64,000 nt of DNA from Ruthenibacterium lactatiformans (lineage in GTDB: Bacteria; Bacillota; Clostridia; Oscillospirales; Ruminococcaceae): assembly GCF_000949455.1 (NCBI RefSeq), contig NZ_JXXK01000002.1:62001-126000 (forward strand). Reading direction: 5' to 3'. The notes below the pieces were generated by a model. That model saw only the letters and a list, made by a program, of their open reading frames with translations, made no database searches and was not told the DNA's origin. Shown piece after piece: positions 1 through 8,787 of this stretch (positions within the stretch are counted from its first letter, which is position 1; the number at the start of each line of letters is the position of its first letter). The translations under genes were made by a program, and so were the position numbers.

Positions 1-141
1 AAACCAAAGGGGCGCGCGTCGCAGGTTTTGTATGCGGGCTTGTAGCATGGGCCGTTTCTGCCTCGTAATGATAAGCAAAGGACATTTTTCACGTTCCAAA
101 TACAGCGCGGAGCGCCGCGCGGAAAAAGGAAGCATACGACC

Positions 142-2565
142 ATGAAGCAAAACCGCAAACGCTCTGAACGCCGCCCTGTGGAACGGCTTTGCCCCACACC
201 GGAAACAGGGCTTACAGAGGAACAGGCGGCCCAGCGCCGGGCCGCCGGATGGAACAACGCCGCGCAGGACAGCCTCTCCAAAACAGAATGGCAGATCGTG
301 CGGGACAACGTATTTACCTTTTTCAATTTTGTGTTCGTGGCGCTGGCCGCCTGCCTGTTCGCTGTTGGCGCATACCGCGACATGATGTTTTTGGGCATTG
401 TGGCCGCCAATGTGTTCATCGGCATTGTGCAGGAGCTGCGCGTCAAACGCACGCTGGACAAGGTGACACTGCTCTCGGGCAGCACGGCTTGTGTGGTCCG
501 CGGCGGCCGAACGCGCACCGTCCCCACAGACGAGCTGGTACTGGACGACATTGTGCTGCTGCGCCCGGGCAGCCAGGTGTGCGCGGACGCCGTTGTTGCG
601 GACGGGACGCTGGAGGTAAACGAAGCGCTGCTGACAGGCGAGGCAGAGCTTGTGCAAAAACGCCCCGGGGACACGCTGCTCTCGGGCAGTTTTGTGGTGA
701 CCGGCGCGTGCGCGGCACGGCTGGATAAGGTCGGCACCGACTGTTATGCCGCGCGCATCACCGGCGAGGCCCGGCGCCGCAAACGTCACCGCTCGGAGAT
801 GATGCGCGCATTGGACAGGCTGCTGCGTTTCATCAGCATTGCCATCATCCCCGTATTCGTCATCATGTTTGCAAAGCAGTATTTCTTTCTTCACACAGGG
901 CTGGAGTACGCCATGAGTTCCACCGTGGCCGCCATCATCGGCATGATCCCCGAGGGGCTTTACCTTCTGGTGAGCGTAGCGCTGGCCGTGAGCGTCATCA
1001 GCCTGGCGCGCAGCAAAACGCTGGTTCACGAGCTTTCCTGCATCGAGAATCTGGCCCGGGTGGACACGCTGTGTCTGGACAAAACAGGCACCATCACCGA
1101 GGGCTGCATGGAAGTGCTGGAAACCATCCCCGTACCGGGCATGGAGGGCGGCGCACTGGCAGAGCTGCTGGGCAGCTTTACCGCCGCCGCGGGCGAGGAC
1201 AACGCCACGGCGCAGGCTCTGCGGGCACGCTTCGGCGCTTTGGGCGGCGGCTGGCAACCCAAAGCCGCCGTCCCCTTCAGCTCCGAGCGCAAGTGGGGTG
1301 CTCTGGTGCTGAAAGACGGAGACGAATACATCCTCGGCGCACCGGAGATCGTGCTGGGCGGCGGGTATGCCGCCTTCCGGGGTACGGTAGAGCCGCAGCT
1401 GGCGGCAGGACGGCGCGTGCTGGTGCTGGCGCGCGGACACGGCGTGCTGGAGGGCGGTACGCTGCAGCACGATCCGCAGGCGTTGGGCTTTGTGGTGCTT
1501 TCGGATAAAATCCGTGCGGATGCACCTGCAACACTGGCCTATTTCAAGGCACAGGGCGTGGATGTAAAGGTCATCTCCGGCGATAACGCGGTATCCGTGG
1601 CCGAAGTTGCGCGCCGGGCGGGCGTGGAGGGCGCGGAACATTATCTGGATATGTCCCGCGTACCTGAAGACGCGGACCTTCGCGGTGCGGCGCAGGCGCA
1701 TGCCGTGTTCGGCCGTGTGACGCCGCAGCAAAAGCGCGCGCTCATCTGCGCGCTGAAGGACACGGGCCGCACCGTGGCCATGATCGGCGACGGGGTAAAC
1801 GACGTGCTGGCTTTAAAAGATGCGGATTGCAGCATCGCCATGGCGGCAGGCAGCGAGGCTGCGCAGCATGTGGCCCAGCTGGTGCTGCTGAGCTCCAATT
1901 TTTCTGCCATGCCGCAGATCGTCAAAGAGGGGCGGCGTGTCATCAACAATATCGAACGTTCGGCGACACTGTTCCTTGTAAAAAACATCTTCTCATTCGT
2001 TGTTTCGTTGGTTCTTCTGTTTGCGGCCATGCCCTATCCGCTGGTGCCCGCGCAGATCAGTCTGCTCAGCGGGCTGCTTATCGGCGTTCCTTCGTTCCTG
2101 CTGACATTCGAGCCATCCTATGGGCGTGTACGCGGCAGCTTTATGCGCAGCGTGCTGCTGAACGCACTGCCCGGCGGGCTGGTCAATGTGGTGAACCTGC
2201 TGGCTGTGATGTGGATCGGCTCCGGGATGGGCCTTCCCATGGAGCAGATCTCCACTGTGTGCACACTGCTGGCAGGCACGGCAGGATTTATGGTGCTGCT
2301 GTTTTTGTGCTGGCCTCTGTCCAGATGGCGCTTTGCCATCGTGGCCGCCATGGGCGTGGGCTTCATCGGCGCATGCGTCCTGCTGGGGCCGCTGTTCGGC
2401 CTTTCCCCTCTTTCAGGGCGTGCGTGGACGCTGCTGGGCGTATTTGCCGCCGCCACTCCCGCGCTGATGTGCCTGTTCGTGTTCCTTGTGAGCCGCGTCA
2501 AGCAGAGACTGCGCCGTTCCCAGCGCGCCAAGCATGCCGCCGGGCTGTCTGCCACACTTTCCTGA
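142..2565 (+). CDS. P-type (E1-E2) cation-transporting ATPase
   Basis: Membrane pump of 807 residues that couples ATP hydrolysis to cation transport. Family hallmarks are visible: the actuator TGEAE motif near residue 165, the phosphorylation motif DKTGT with Asp at about 313, and the hinge motif GDGVND at about 549. There are hydrophobic segments before the actuator, two around residues 230-300 (with a MIPEGLYLL stretch in the M4 position) and a cluster of about six at the C-terminus. No metal-binding CxxC or HMA domain and no CPC motif is present, so it is not a heavy-metal P1B pump. The overall look is closest to bacterial P2-like/CtpE-type pumps (Ca2+ or a related cation), but the ion cannot be read from the sequence. 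AAGGAAG lies about 9 bases upstream of the ATG. It appears to be transcribed alone. Confidence 0.9.
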   Translation: MKQNRKRSERRPVERLCPTPETGLTEEQAAQRRAAGWNNAAQDSLSKTEWQIVRDNVFTFFNFVFVALAACLFAVGAYRDMMFLGIVAANVFIGIVQELRVKRTLDKVTLLSGSTACVVRGGRTRTVPTDELVLDDIVLLRPGSQVCADAVVADGTLEVNEALLTGEAELVQKRPGDTLLSGSFVVTGACAARLDKVGTDCYAARITGEARRRKRHRSEMMRALDRLLRFISIAIIPVFVIMFAKQYFFLHTGLEYAMSSTVAAIIGMIPEGLYLLVSVALAVSVISLARSKTLVHELSCIENLARVDTLCLDKTGTITEGCMEVLETIPVPGMEGGALAELLGSFTAAAGEDNATAQALRARFGALGGGWQPKAAVPFSSERKWGALVLKDGDEYILGAPEIVLGGGYAAFRGTVEPQLAAGRRVLVLARGHGVLEGGTLQHDPQALGFVVLSDKIRADAPATLAYFKAQGVDVKVISGDNAVSVAEVARRAGVEGAEHYLDMSRVPEDADLRGAAQAHAVFGRVTPQQKRALICALKDTGRTVAMIGDGVNDVLALKDADCSIAMAAGSEAAQHVAQLVLLSSNFSAMPQIVKEGRRVINNIERSATLFLVKNIFSFVVSLVLLFAAMPYPLVPAQISLLSGLLIGVPSFLLTFEPSYGRVRGSFMRSVLLNALPGGLVNVVNLLAVMWIGSGMGLPMEQISTVCTLLAGTAGFMVLLFLCWPLSRWRFAIVAAMGVGFIGACVLLGPLFGLSPLSGRAWTLLGVFAAATPALMCLFVFLVSRVKQRLRRSQRAKHAAGLSATLS

Positions 2566-2589
2566 AGCACATTTTTCTTTATTTCACAG

Positions 2590-2636
2590 CGCGCTCCGCC
2601 TTCCGAAACATATGCCGGAGGTTGGAGTGCGTTTTC
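2590..2636 (+). terminator. Probable terminator of the P-type ATPase gene
   Basis: An imperfect GC-rich hairpin (CGCTCCGCCTTCCG pairing with CGGAGGTTGGAGTGCG) is followed by TTTTCTC about 25 bases after the stop codon. The stem has mismatches, so confidence is moderate. Confidence 0.5.
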
Positions 2637-2658
2637 TCTGCCCCGCACCGTCCGCAGC

Positions 2659-2673
2659 TTGAATTCAATTCAA
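2659..2673. repeat. Palindrome TTGAATT-C-AATTCAA upstream of the XRE-TPR gene
   Basis: A perfect 7-bp inverted repeat around a central C, lying 100 bases before the XRE-TPR start. It may be an operator for that regulator; this is inferred only from position and symmetry. Confidence 0.35.
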
Positions 2674-2772
2674 AAAAACCGCATCTGCGTTCAACATCAG
2701 CTCCATTGTATACGCGGCGCTCGTATGTTACGATGGAACCGGGCCCAAAAGAAACGAAAGGAATTTGCCGAA

Positions 2773-3888
2773 ATGGAAATGCCAACCGGAAAAACCATCC
2801 AAACACTGCGCAGACAAAAGGGACTGACGCAGGAACAGCTTGCCGAGGCCGTGGGCGTTACCGCCGCGGCGGTGTCCAAATGGGAGACGGCCAGTGCCTA
2901 CCCGGATATTCTGCTGCTGTGCCCTCTGGCGCGGGCGTTGGGCACCACACCCGACACACTGCTGGATTTTCGGCCTCTTCTTTCCGAGGAAGAACTGAAA
3001 GCCATCTGGGAAAAAGGACGCGTCCTGTTTGAAAGCGGCCGCGCCGAAGAAGCCTGCGCCTATTGTGAAGATATTCTGCTTTCCCATCCAGGCGACACCG
3101 CGCTCAAATTCCGCATCGCATCGCTGTATATGCGCTATATGGCGGCCCTGAAAGACGAAGCGTTCGTACAAAAGCAATTGGAACGCTCCATCCGCCTGTT
3201 TGAGGACAGCACGCACAGCACGGACACCGAGACCCGTGAGGCCGCATTCTACACGCTGTCCGGCCTGTATATGATGAATGGAGAAGCCGGTCGTGCGCTG
3301 GACGCCGTAGAAAAACTCCCTCAGCCCGATTACGACGCCCGCATGCTGAAAGCATCCATCCTGAGACAGATGGGACAAGCGGAGGAAGCGGAAAAGCTGC
3401 ACCAGACCTGCCTTTGGGGATATGTGCGGGACGCGGGACTGTGCTTATACAGCCTGTCCGCCGAGGCACGTGCGCGCGGGGATACGGAGAAGGCCCTCGC
3501 ACTGTTGGACGCAGCCTGCCGTCTGGACGTTTTGTTTCATGGTGAAAACGCGCCCGGCATGCACGGAAACTATGAGCTGGCACGCGCCGAATTGCTGGCT
3601 CTGGCGGGCAAGACGCCGGCTGCGCTGGACGCCGCCGAAGCCTACGCGGAAAGCGCTGTTACGGGCTGCCGCGCGCAGGAATATTCGCCGCTGTTTTTCG
3701 ACCGGCTCTCCTCCTCCGGCATCATGGATGTATCGGATGATTTTCTGCGTAAAAACGCGCTGTTCGTACTGGAGAGCTCTGAACCGCTGCACGCACTGAA
3801 GCAGGAGCCGCGCTATGCCGCGCTGCTGGAGCGGTTGAAAGCGGCGGCGGGCACGAAGCCGGATGACGCCGGCCGCAAGGCGAATTAG
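2773..3888 (+). CDS. XRE-family HTH regulator with TPR-like C-terminal region
   Basis: A 371-residue cytoplasmic protein. Residues 1-65 form a Cro/C1-type helix-turn-helix (LTQEQLAEAVGVTAAAVSKW is the recognition region). The rest is alpha-helical and Ala/Glu-rich with repeated hairpins such as 'GEAGRALDAVEKLPQPDYDA' and 'GDTEKALALLDAACRLDVLF', typical of TPR repeats. This architecture is common in Clostridia as a peptide- or protein-sensing regulator. An earlier in-frame start at 2659 exists, but the ATG at 2773 sits after an AAAGGAA ribosome site and begins just before the HTH, so it is preferred. The target genes are unknown. Confidence 0.8.
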   Translation: MEMPTGKTIQTLRRQKGLTQEQLAEAVGVTAAAVSKWETASAYPDILLLCPLARALGTTPDTLLDFRPLLSEEELKAIWEKGRVLFESGRAEEACAYCEDILLSHPGDTALKFRIASLYMRYMAALKDEAFVQKQLERSIRLFEDSTHSTDTETREAAFYTLSGLYMMNGEAGRALDAVEKLPQPDYDARMLKASILRQMGQAEEAEKLHQTCLWGYVRDAGLCLYSLSAEARARGDTEKALALLDAACRLDVLFHGENAPGMHGNYELARAELLALAGKTPAALDAAEAYAESAVTGCRAQEYSPLFFDRLSSSGIMDVSDDFLRKNALFVLESSEPLHALKQEPRYAALLERLKAAAGTKPDDAGRKAN

Positions 3889-4012
3889 GCAGCCGGCAAA
3901 TGACAGAATCACGCCCAAAGCATGGTTTCCGAAGACGCGGCGCATCCTGCCGGAATGGACAGTGCGTAAAAGATTTATAAAAAAACTCCCGGCAAGCCCT
4001 GAAAGTTTGTTG

Positions 4013-4040
4013 TTGATTAGCCATGCAGTTATGCTACAAT
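4013..4040 (+). promoter_or_regulatory. Promoter upstream of the MITE and DUF3885-like gene
   Basis: TTGATT at 4013-4018 and TACAAT at 4035-4040 are separated by 16 bases. The element lies just before the MITE, so a transcript for the DUF3885-like gene would run through the whole MITE. Confidence 0.5.
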
Positions 4041-4055
4041 ATGGATAATCAATAA

Positions 4056-4239
4056 ATTTAAGGCAACACCGCACAATTCTAAGAGTCGAATCGCGCCGGC
4101 AGATTTTTTGGCAGGTTAAACAAAAAGCGCAGCGAATACTTTGTGTATTCGCGGGCATTTTTGTGACAGTTGCCGGAAAATCTGCAAGCGAGGCGGCGCT
4201 TAAGGCTTCAGCCGTGAATTGTGCGGTGTTGCCTTAAAT
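4056..4239. mobile_element. MITE-like element with 24-bp perfect terminal inverted repeats
   Basis: A 184-bp non-coding element bounded by perfect inverted repeats at 4056-4079 and 4216-4239 (core AAGGCAACACCGCACAATTC). It has an internal hairpin GCGAATAC-TTT-GTGTATTCGC around 4131-4152. The outermost bases are ATTTAA/TTAAAT, so a TTAA or similar target duplication may be hidden in the palindromic ends. No transposase is present; mobilisation in trans by a transposase elsewhere in the genome is inferred. Confidence 0.75.
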
Positions 4240-4278
4240 CTGATGAGAAGGCGCACTCTACGGAAGGAGCGATATTCT

Positions 4279-4923
4279 ATGCTGCCAGAAAGGTTTGATA
4301 ATCTTCTTATTAGAATAGGGAACCCAACGCTGGAGCATCCCGTGTTTTATAAATGCCCCGTTGCCATTCGCTTTGAAATAGGAGGTGAAACACCTGTATA
4401 TTCAGACGCTTCACTTCTTCGTGATACGGTTGTAAATTCCCAATATATCGGTGCGTCACTACAACGGGCAAAAGCTATATATAGCTCTCTTCCACAACCT
4501 CCGAACTTGTTACGGATAGATACCCATCCCAACGAAGATGGGCCGGGGTATGGAAACGGATTGGATTTGAGTGTGCTTCAGAATCTGGTTTCTTTGCCCC
4601 ACGAACAAAGGGAGCAACAGATAAATGACGGAGACGAACAGTATATGGTATTGCAGCTCTATTGGGATCTGTGTAAGATTGATTTTTCGCCAGAGCTGCT
4701 GCTAAGAGAAATCATTAAAGCCGACCTGGGCGGTATTTCATCCTTGGTTTCAAGCGTTTATTTTGCAAATACAGAAGAAGTGTATTTGTATCATATTTAC
4801 GATGATAGGGGCGCAGATTTAGTTGCAGAACGCAAAGAAGCACTGTGGCCTATTTATCATAATTTTAACCAATGGATTTTAGATTGCGATAGAAAGGAAA
4901 TCGATAAGCTATTTGCAACGTAA
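4279..4923 (+). CDS. DUF3885-like protein
   Basis: A 214-residue soluble protein without signal peptide or membrane segments. The motifs IRFEIGGE near the N-terminus and LYHIYDDRGADLV near the C-terminus resemble the conserved blocks of DUF3885, a family of unknown function in Firmicutes. The ATG at 4279 follows AAGGAGC with good spacing; in-frame codons further upstream lie within the MITE and are rejected. The gene is clearly richer in A+T than its neighbours and sits beside a MITE, suggesting horizontal acquisition or insertion of a small island. Its role is unknown; members are often scattered in accessory DNA. Confidence 0.7.
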   Translation: MLPERFDNLLIRIGNPTLEHPVFYKCPVAIRFEIGGETPVYSDASLLRDTVVNSQYIGASLQRAKAIYSSLPQPPNLLRIDTHPNEDGPGYGNGLDLSVLQNLVSLPHEQREQQINDGDEQYMVLQLYWDLCKIDFSPELLLREIIKADLGGISSLVSSVYFANTEEVYLYHIYDDRGADLVAERKEALWPIYHNFNQWILDCDRKEIDKLFAT

Positions 4924-4976
4924 GAATATTCTTTTTCGCATGAAATCCCAGTTTACCGGCAGCATATAAAGCTCCG

Positions 4977-5035
4977 ACAGAATCATACCTTTAGCCTCTC
5001 ATTCAGCGTCCAAGGGCAGGAGAACGATTCTGTCA
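4977..5035. repeat. Intergenic inverted repeat GACAGAATC/GATTCTGTC
   Basis: The gap 4924-5220 holds a 9-bp inverted repeat (4977-4985 and 5027-5035), then the terminator described next. No credible ORF is seen between the DUF3885-like gene and mutS2. Confidence 0.35.
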
Positions 5036-5095
5036 TGGCGTCAAATTTGCTTCATGCTCTTGTCGGGGCGTGCCTGCCCCGGACCCGGCATATAC

Positions 5096-5133
5096 AAAAG
5101 GCCGTGTATCCAATGCGATACACGGCCTTTTGC
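5096..5133. terminator. Bidirectional terminator between the DUF3885-like gene and mutS2
   Basis: AAAAGGCCGTGTATC and GATACACGGCCTTTT form a near-perfect 15-bp stem with a 6-base loop and a T-run on both strands. It serves two convergent genes. Confidence 0.9.
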
Positions 5134-5220
5134 TGTTTTACGCGCTCCCCGGAACCGGAGCTTTTCTGTTTTTCGCGGCGCGAATCCCCCGTCAGGCGGC
5201 AGGCTTCCCCGTGCCGTCCC

Positions 5221-7608
5221 CTATTTCAGCTCTACTACCGTAACGCCCGCTTCGCCCTCGCCGTAAACGCCAAGGCGGAAGCTGCGCACATTTTTATGAC
5301 GGCGCAGATGCTCATGAATGCCTTTGCGCAGCGCGCCCGTCCCTTTGCCGTGAATGAGGTACAGCGTCGTTTGTCCGTTCATCACGCCGTTGTCGATAAA
5401 TTTGTCCGCCTCATGCAGAGCTTCTTCTACCGTCATGCCGATCAGGTTGATTTCCATGCTGGGCGTACGTGTTACCTTATCCCCGCTTGACGCGGAGGCC
5501 GGCGCACGGCGCGGCTGATACTTTTTCTGCGGCGCGGGCTGCTGCTTGTGCGGCGCGCACAGGCCGTTGAGCGGCACTTTTGTCTTGATAATACCCGCGC
5601 GCACCTCCACCATGCCGTCACGGTCCGGCAGAGCCGTCACGATACCGGGCTTGTCCAGCTCGGCGATCAGCACCTCCTGCCCCAGTTTTACGCTGTCCAG
5701 CGGCTTGAAAGTACGCTGAGGCGCATGCACCACGTCCGTTTTGCCGAACAGCTTTTCCGTTTCCTTTTTCGCGATCTCCCGCGCACGGGCCGCGCGCTGG
5801 GACGCGCTGAGCTGCTTGTCTTTTTCCAGCTTGCGCAGCTCATCCATCAGGCCGTAGGCTGTGTTCTGCACGTCCTGCACCATACCGTGGGCCTTCTCCC
5901 GCGCAGCGGCCAGTTCTTCCTCGCCCTGCCGGATAAGCGCAGCACGTTTTTCCTCGGCCTGCTCCAGTGCATGAGAGGCCGTGTGCTTCAGGCGCTCCAC
6001 CTCGTCCTGCTGCGCCTTCAGCTCCACCTTCAGATCCTCAAGCTGGTTGAGGATATTGTCAAACTGCTGGTCCTCGTTGGACAGATGCGCCCGGGCGTTC
6101 TCAATGATCTCCGGCGCAAGGCCAAGCTTCTGGCTGATGAGGAACGCGTTGGATTTTCCCGGTACGCCCACGGAAAGGCGGTAGGTTGGGCGCAGCGTTT
6201 CCACATTGAATTCGCAGGAGGCGTTTTGCACGCCCGGCGTATCCAGCGCAAAAATTTTCAGCTCTGAATAGTGCGTGGTGGCCATGATCTTCGCTCCAAG
6301 ACCGCGCAGCGCCTCGATGACGGATACCGCCAGCGCCGCGCCTTCAGCCGGGTCGGTCCCCGCGCCCAGCTCGTCCATAAGCACCAGCGTCTGAGGCCCC
6401 GCCAGTTTCAGGATTCCTGTGATGTTTTTGATGTGCCCTGAAAATGTGGACAAACTCTGTTCGATGCTCTGCTCGTCACCGATGTCCACCAGTATCTCGC
6501 CGAACACACAGACAGAGCTGCTTTCGTGTGCCGGGATCAGATAGCCGTGCTGCGCCATCGCACACAAAAGGCCAGCCGTTTTAAGCGTAACCGTCTTGCC
6601 GCCCGTGTTGGGGCCGGTGATGACCATCGTGTCGCAAGCGCCGCCCAATGCGATGTCTACCGGAACGACCACAGCCGGATCGATGAGCGGGTGGCGCGCA
6701 CGCACAAGACTGAACGCATGGTCGTCGTTCACCTGCGGTTTCATGGCCTTTTGGTCCAGCGCCAGCCTGGCCTTGGCCAGCAGCACATCCAACTCCAGCA
6801 TCGCTCTGTAGCCAAACGTAAACATCGGCTCCAGTGCCGCAGTCTGAGCGGAAAATGCTGCCAGAATGCGTTCGATCTCAGCCTGTTCCAAATTGCGCAG
6901 CTGCAGGATCTTGGCATTGGCCTCCACCACGGCCGTAGGCTCCACAAACAACGTGGAACCGCTGGAAGAAACGTCGTGGATGACGCCGCCCACCTCGCCG
7001 CGGTGCTCCGCTTTCACGGGCACGACAAAGCGCCCGTTGCGCAGCGAAACCACGGCGTCCTGCAAATATCTTGACGCCGACTGTGATTTTGTAATGGCGT
7101 CCAGCTTATCGCGGATGGAATTTTCCGCCGCGTGGATCTTGCGGCGGATATCATACAGCGTGTCGCTGGCCGTGTCGGCCATTTCATTTTCGGACAAAAT
7201 CGAATCCTTTATCGTCTTTTCCAGCGTCGGCTGGGGCGTCATGGCATAGAACAAATCGTCTACCGGCAACACGTCGTGCTCCGTCAGGCCGTACCATTTC
7301 ACCAGCTCACGGAAGTTGCGCAGTGTGTCCGCCACCGTAAGCAGCTCCGCCATGGAGAGCACGCCGCCCTTTTCCGCTCTCTGCACGATACCCCGCACAT
7401 TCTCCACCGAGGAAAAACGGGGCGAACCGTTTTTGATCAGCAGCGTCGTCATGGCGTCTGTCTGCTCCAGCGCCGCACGCACCTCGTCAGGCGTTTCCCA
7501 TGCGGGCTGCCCCAACAGCATGCCCCGTGCCTCCGGACAGACGATGCCGTCGGCCGCGCGTGCGCGTATCTTGTCGAATTCCAGTGCCTCTAAGTATTTT
7601 TCGTCCAT
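5221..7608 (-). CDS. mutS2: Endonuclease MutS2 / ribosome-rescue ATPase
   Basis: A 795-residue cytoplasmic protein with MutS2 architecture: a MutS core (lever and clamp) domain, an ATPase with Walker A GPNTGGKT near residue 331, the DELGAGTDPAEGAAL Walker B/signature and the TTHYSELK switch. A long charged coiled coil (about 510-620) follows, then a C-terminal Smr domain carrying INLIGMTVEEA and HGKGTGALR. Family members act in homologous recombination control or in splitting collided ribosomes, with Smr as nuclease. The ATG at 7608 has AGGAG just upstream; the longer in-frame reading to 7833 lacks a ribosome site and is low-complexity. It is the last gene of the recO-side cluster and ends at a strong terminator. 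Confidence 0.95.
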   Translation of the reverse strand: MDEKYLEALEFDKIRARAADGIVCPEARGMLLGQPAWETPDEVRAALEQTDAMTTLLIKNGSPRFSSVENVRGIVQRAEKGGVLSMAELLTVADTLRNFRELVKWYGLTEHDVLPVDDLFYAMTPQPTLEKTIKDSILSENEMADTASDTLYDIRRKIHAAENSIRDKLDAITKSQSASRYLQDAVVSLRNGRFVVPVKAEHRGEVGGVIHDVSSSGSTLFVEPTAVVEANAKILQLRNLEQAEIERILAAFSAQTAALEPMFTFGYRAMLELDVLLAKARLALDQKAMKPQVNDDHAFSLVRARHPLIDPAVVVPVDIALGGACDTMVITGPNTGGKTVTLKTAGLLCAMAQHGYLIPAHESSSVCVFGEILVDIGDEQSIEQSLSTFSGHIKNITGILKLAGPQTLVLMDELGAGTDPAEGAALAVSVIEALRGLGAKIMATTHYSELKIFALDTPGVQNASCEFNVETLRPTYRLSVGVPGKSNAFLISQKLGLAPEIIENARAHLSNEDQQFDNILNQLEDLKVELKAQQDEVERLKHTASHALEQAEEKRAALIRQGEEELAAAREKAHGMVQDVQNTAYGLMDELRKLEKDKQLSASQRAARAREIAKKETEKLFGKTDVVHAPQRTFKPLDSVKLGQEVLIAELDKPGIVTALPDRDGMVEVRAGIIKTKVPLNGLCAPHKQQPAPQKKYQPRRAPASASSGDKVTRTPSMEINLIGMTVEEALHEADKFIDNGVMNGQTTLYLIHGKGTGALRKGIHEHLRRHKNVRSFRLGVYGEGEAGVTVVELK

Positions 7609-7836
7609 ATTCTCCTCTTGGTTCCTTTCCCGGCGGCCGTGCCGCCGGAGCATCCGAAACGTTCCCGTGCCGCGGCTGCAAAGCCGCTTCGGGAGCACCC
7701 CGCTGTTGCGCCCGCCGCATCGGACCGCAAAGGCGTTACGCGGAGCCGGGCGTGCCAACTCTAAACAAATATTGCGGCGCAGACAAGCCTTGCCCGCGCC
7801 GGGTGACGGTCTATCTATGTATGCCGCACGCACGCT

Positions 7837-8577
7837 TTAATCCAGAACGGTATTTAAAAAATCCAGCGAACGCAGCGGCCTGTCCACACAATAAAGCGCC
7901 CACCGCCCCGTCACCGCGCCCAGCAGCTGCGTGCTGTGCTCCGCCAATGAAAAAGAAAACAGCTTGTCATCCCCGCTGAACACGATGTGCCGCATGGCCG
8001 CCAGCGCCGCCGGGTCCAAATTGCATTCCAGCTCGCGCTTCGCGGCGCATTCGCCGCAGTACAGGCGGCCCTTCCGTGCATCGAAGCAGAACGCGCCGCC
8101 CTCGTATTTCACACAATCCGCGCAGGCCACCAGGTCCGGCATAAAGCCCGCCAGCGTCATGGCGCGCAGCTCGTACACGGCCTTTACCAAACGCGGAGCG
8201 CGCCTTCCTTCACTCAGCAGGTAAAGGCTGTTGAGCAGAAGCCGCAGCTGCGCCTCGGCCTCCTGCCCCGTGGGCGAGAGCGTGGACGCAAGCTCTGCGA
8301 AATACATGGCGAGCGCCATATGCTCCACGCTTTCGTGGATGCCCCAGAACACCTGGCGTACCTCCGCCTCGTCCACAACAAACATGGTTTTGCCCTCGAA
8401 CAGCGTGAATTCACTGTAGCAAAACAGCCCCGTACCGCTGAACAGCCTGCTTTTCAGGCGCAGTGCCCCCTTTGCCATGGCACTGACAAGGCCATCCGGC
8501 GTCAGCAGCAGCAAAGCGCGGTCAGCTTCGCCAGTCTTTGTCGCCCGCAGCACCAGGCCCATTGTCGTCGTCCGCAT
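7837..8577 (-). CDS. recO: DNA repair protein RecO
   Basis: A 246-residue protein with an N-terminal OB-fold (GLVLRATKTGEADRALLLLT is the classic RecO opening) and a helical domain with a zinc-ribbon-like pair: CADC near residue 150 and CGEC about 20 residues later. RecO loads RecA on SSB-coated DNA in the RecFOR pathway. The ATG at 8577 follows AGGAGGAG. The gene overlaps the upstream yqzL reading frame by 56 bases, so translation is probably coupled. The next gene downstream is mutS2, after a gap of about 230 bases. Confidence 0.95.
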   Translation of the reverse strand: MRTTTMGLVLRATKTGEADRALLLLTPDGLVSAMAKGALRLKSRLFSGTGLFCYSEFTLFEGKTMFVVDEAEVRQVFWGIHESVEHMALAMYFAELASTLSPTGQEAEAQLRLLLNSLYLLSEGRRAPRLVKAVYELRAMTLAGFMPDLVACADCVKYEGGAFCFDARKGRLYCGECAAKRELECNLDPAALAAMRHIVFSGDDKLFSFSLAEHSTQLLGAVTGRWALYCVDRPLRSLDFLNTVLD

Positions 8578-8674
8578 TTTGTGTCTCCTCCTGCGTGCCG
8601 TGCTGCTTAAAGGCAAGGTAGTCCTCTACCTGGCCCGTACTTTCAAACAGTTTCCAGTAGTTGCTTGTTTCCAT
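8522..8674 (-). CDS. yqzL: YqzL-family small protein
   Basis: A 50-residue ORF starting at an ATG preceded by GGAGGTG with ideal spacing. Its N-terminus, NYWKLFESTGQVEDYLAFKQ, resembles the short YqzL proteins (W-K-x-F-x-x-T-G-x-x-x-x-Y-L) that sit between era and recO in Firmicutes. The remaining 25 residues are acidic and Gly/Ala-rich. The frame overlaps the start of recO by 56 bases. Function is unknown. Gene order, ribosome site and N-terminal motif all support a real gene. Confidence 0.75.
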   Translation of the reverse strand: METSNYWKLFESTGQVEDYLAFKQHGTQEETQNADDDNGPGAAGDKDWRS

Positions 8675-8787
8675 GGTGAACACCTCCGCTAACAGGTACT
8701 ATTCACCATTGTAGCGCGCATATAAGCGGAAATGTTGTCCAAAAACAGGGAACGCGGCGGATTTATTTCTCCTGCCCGGCCCTGCGC

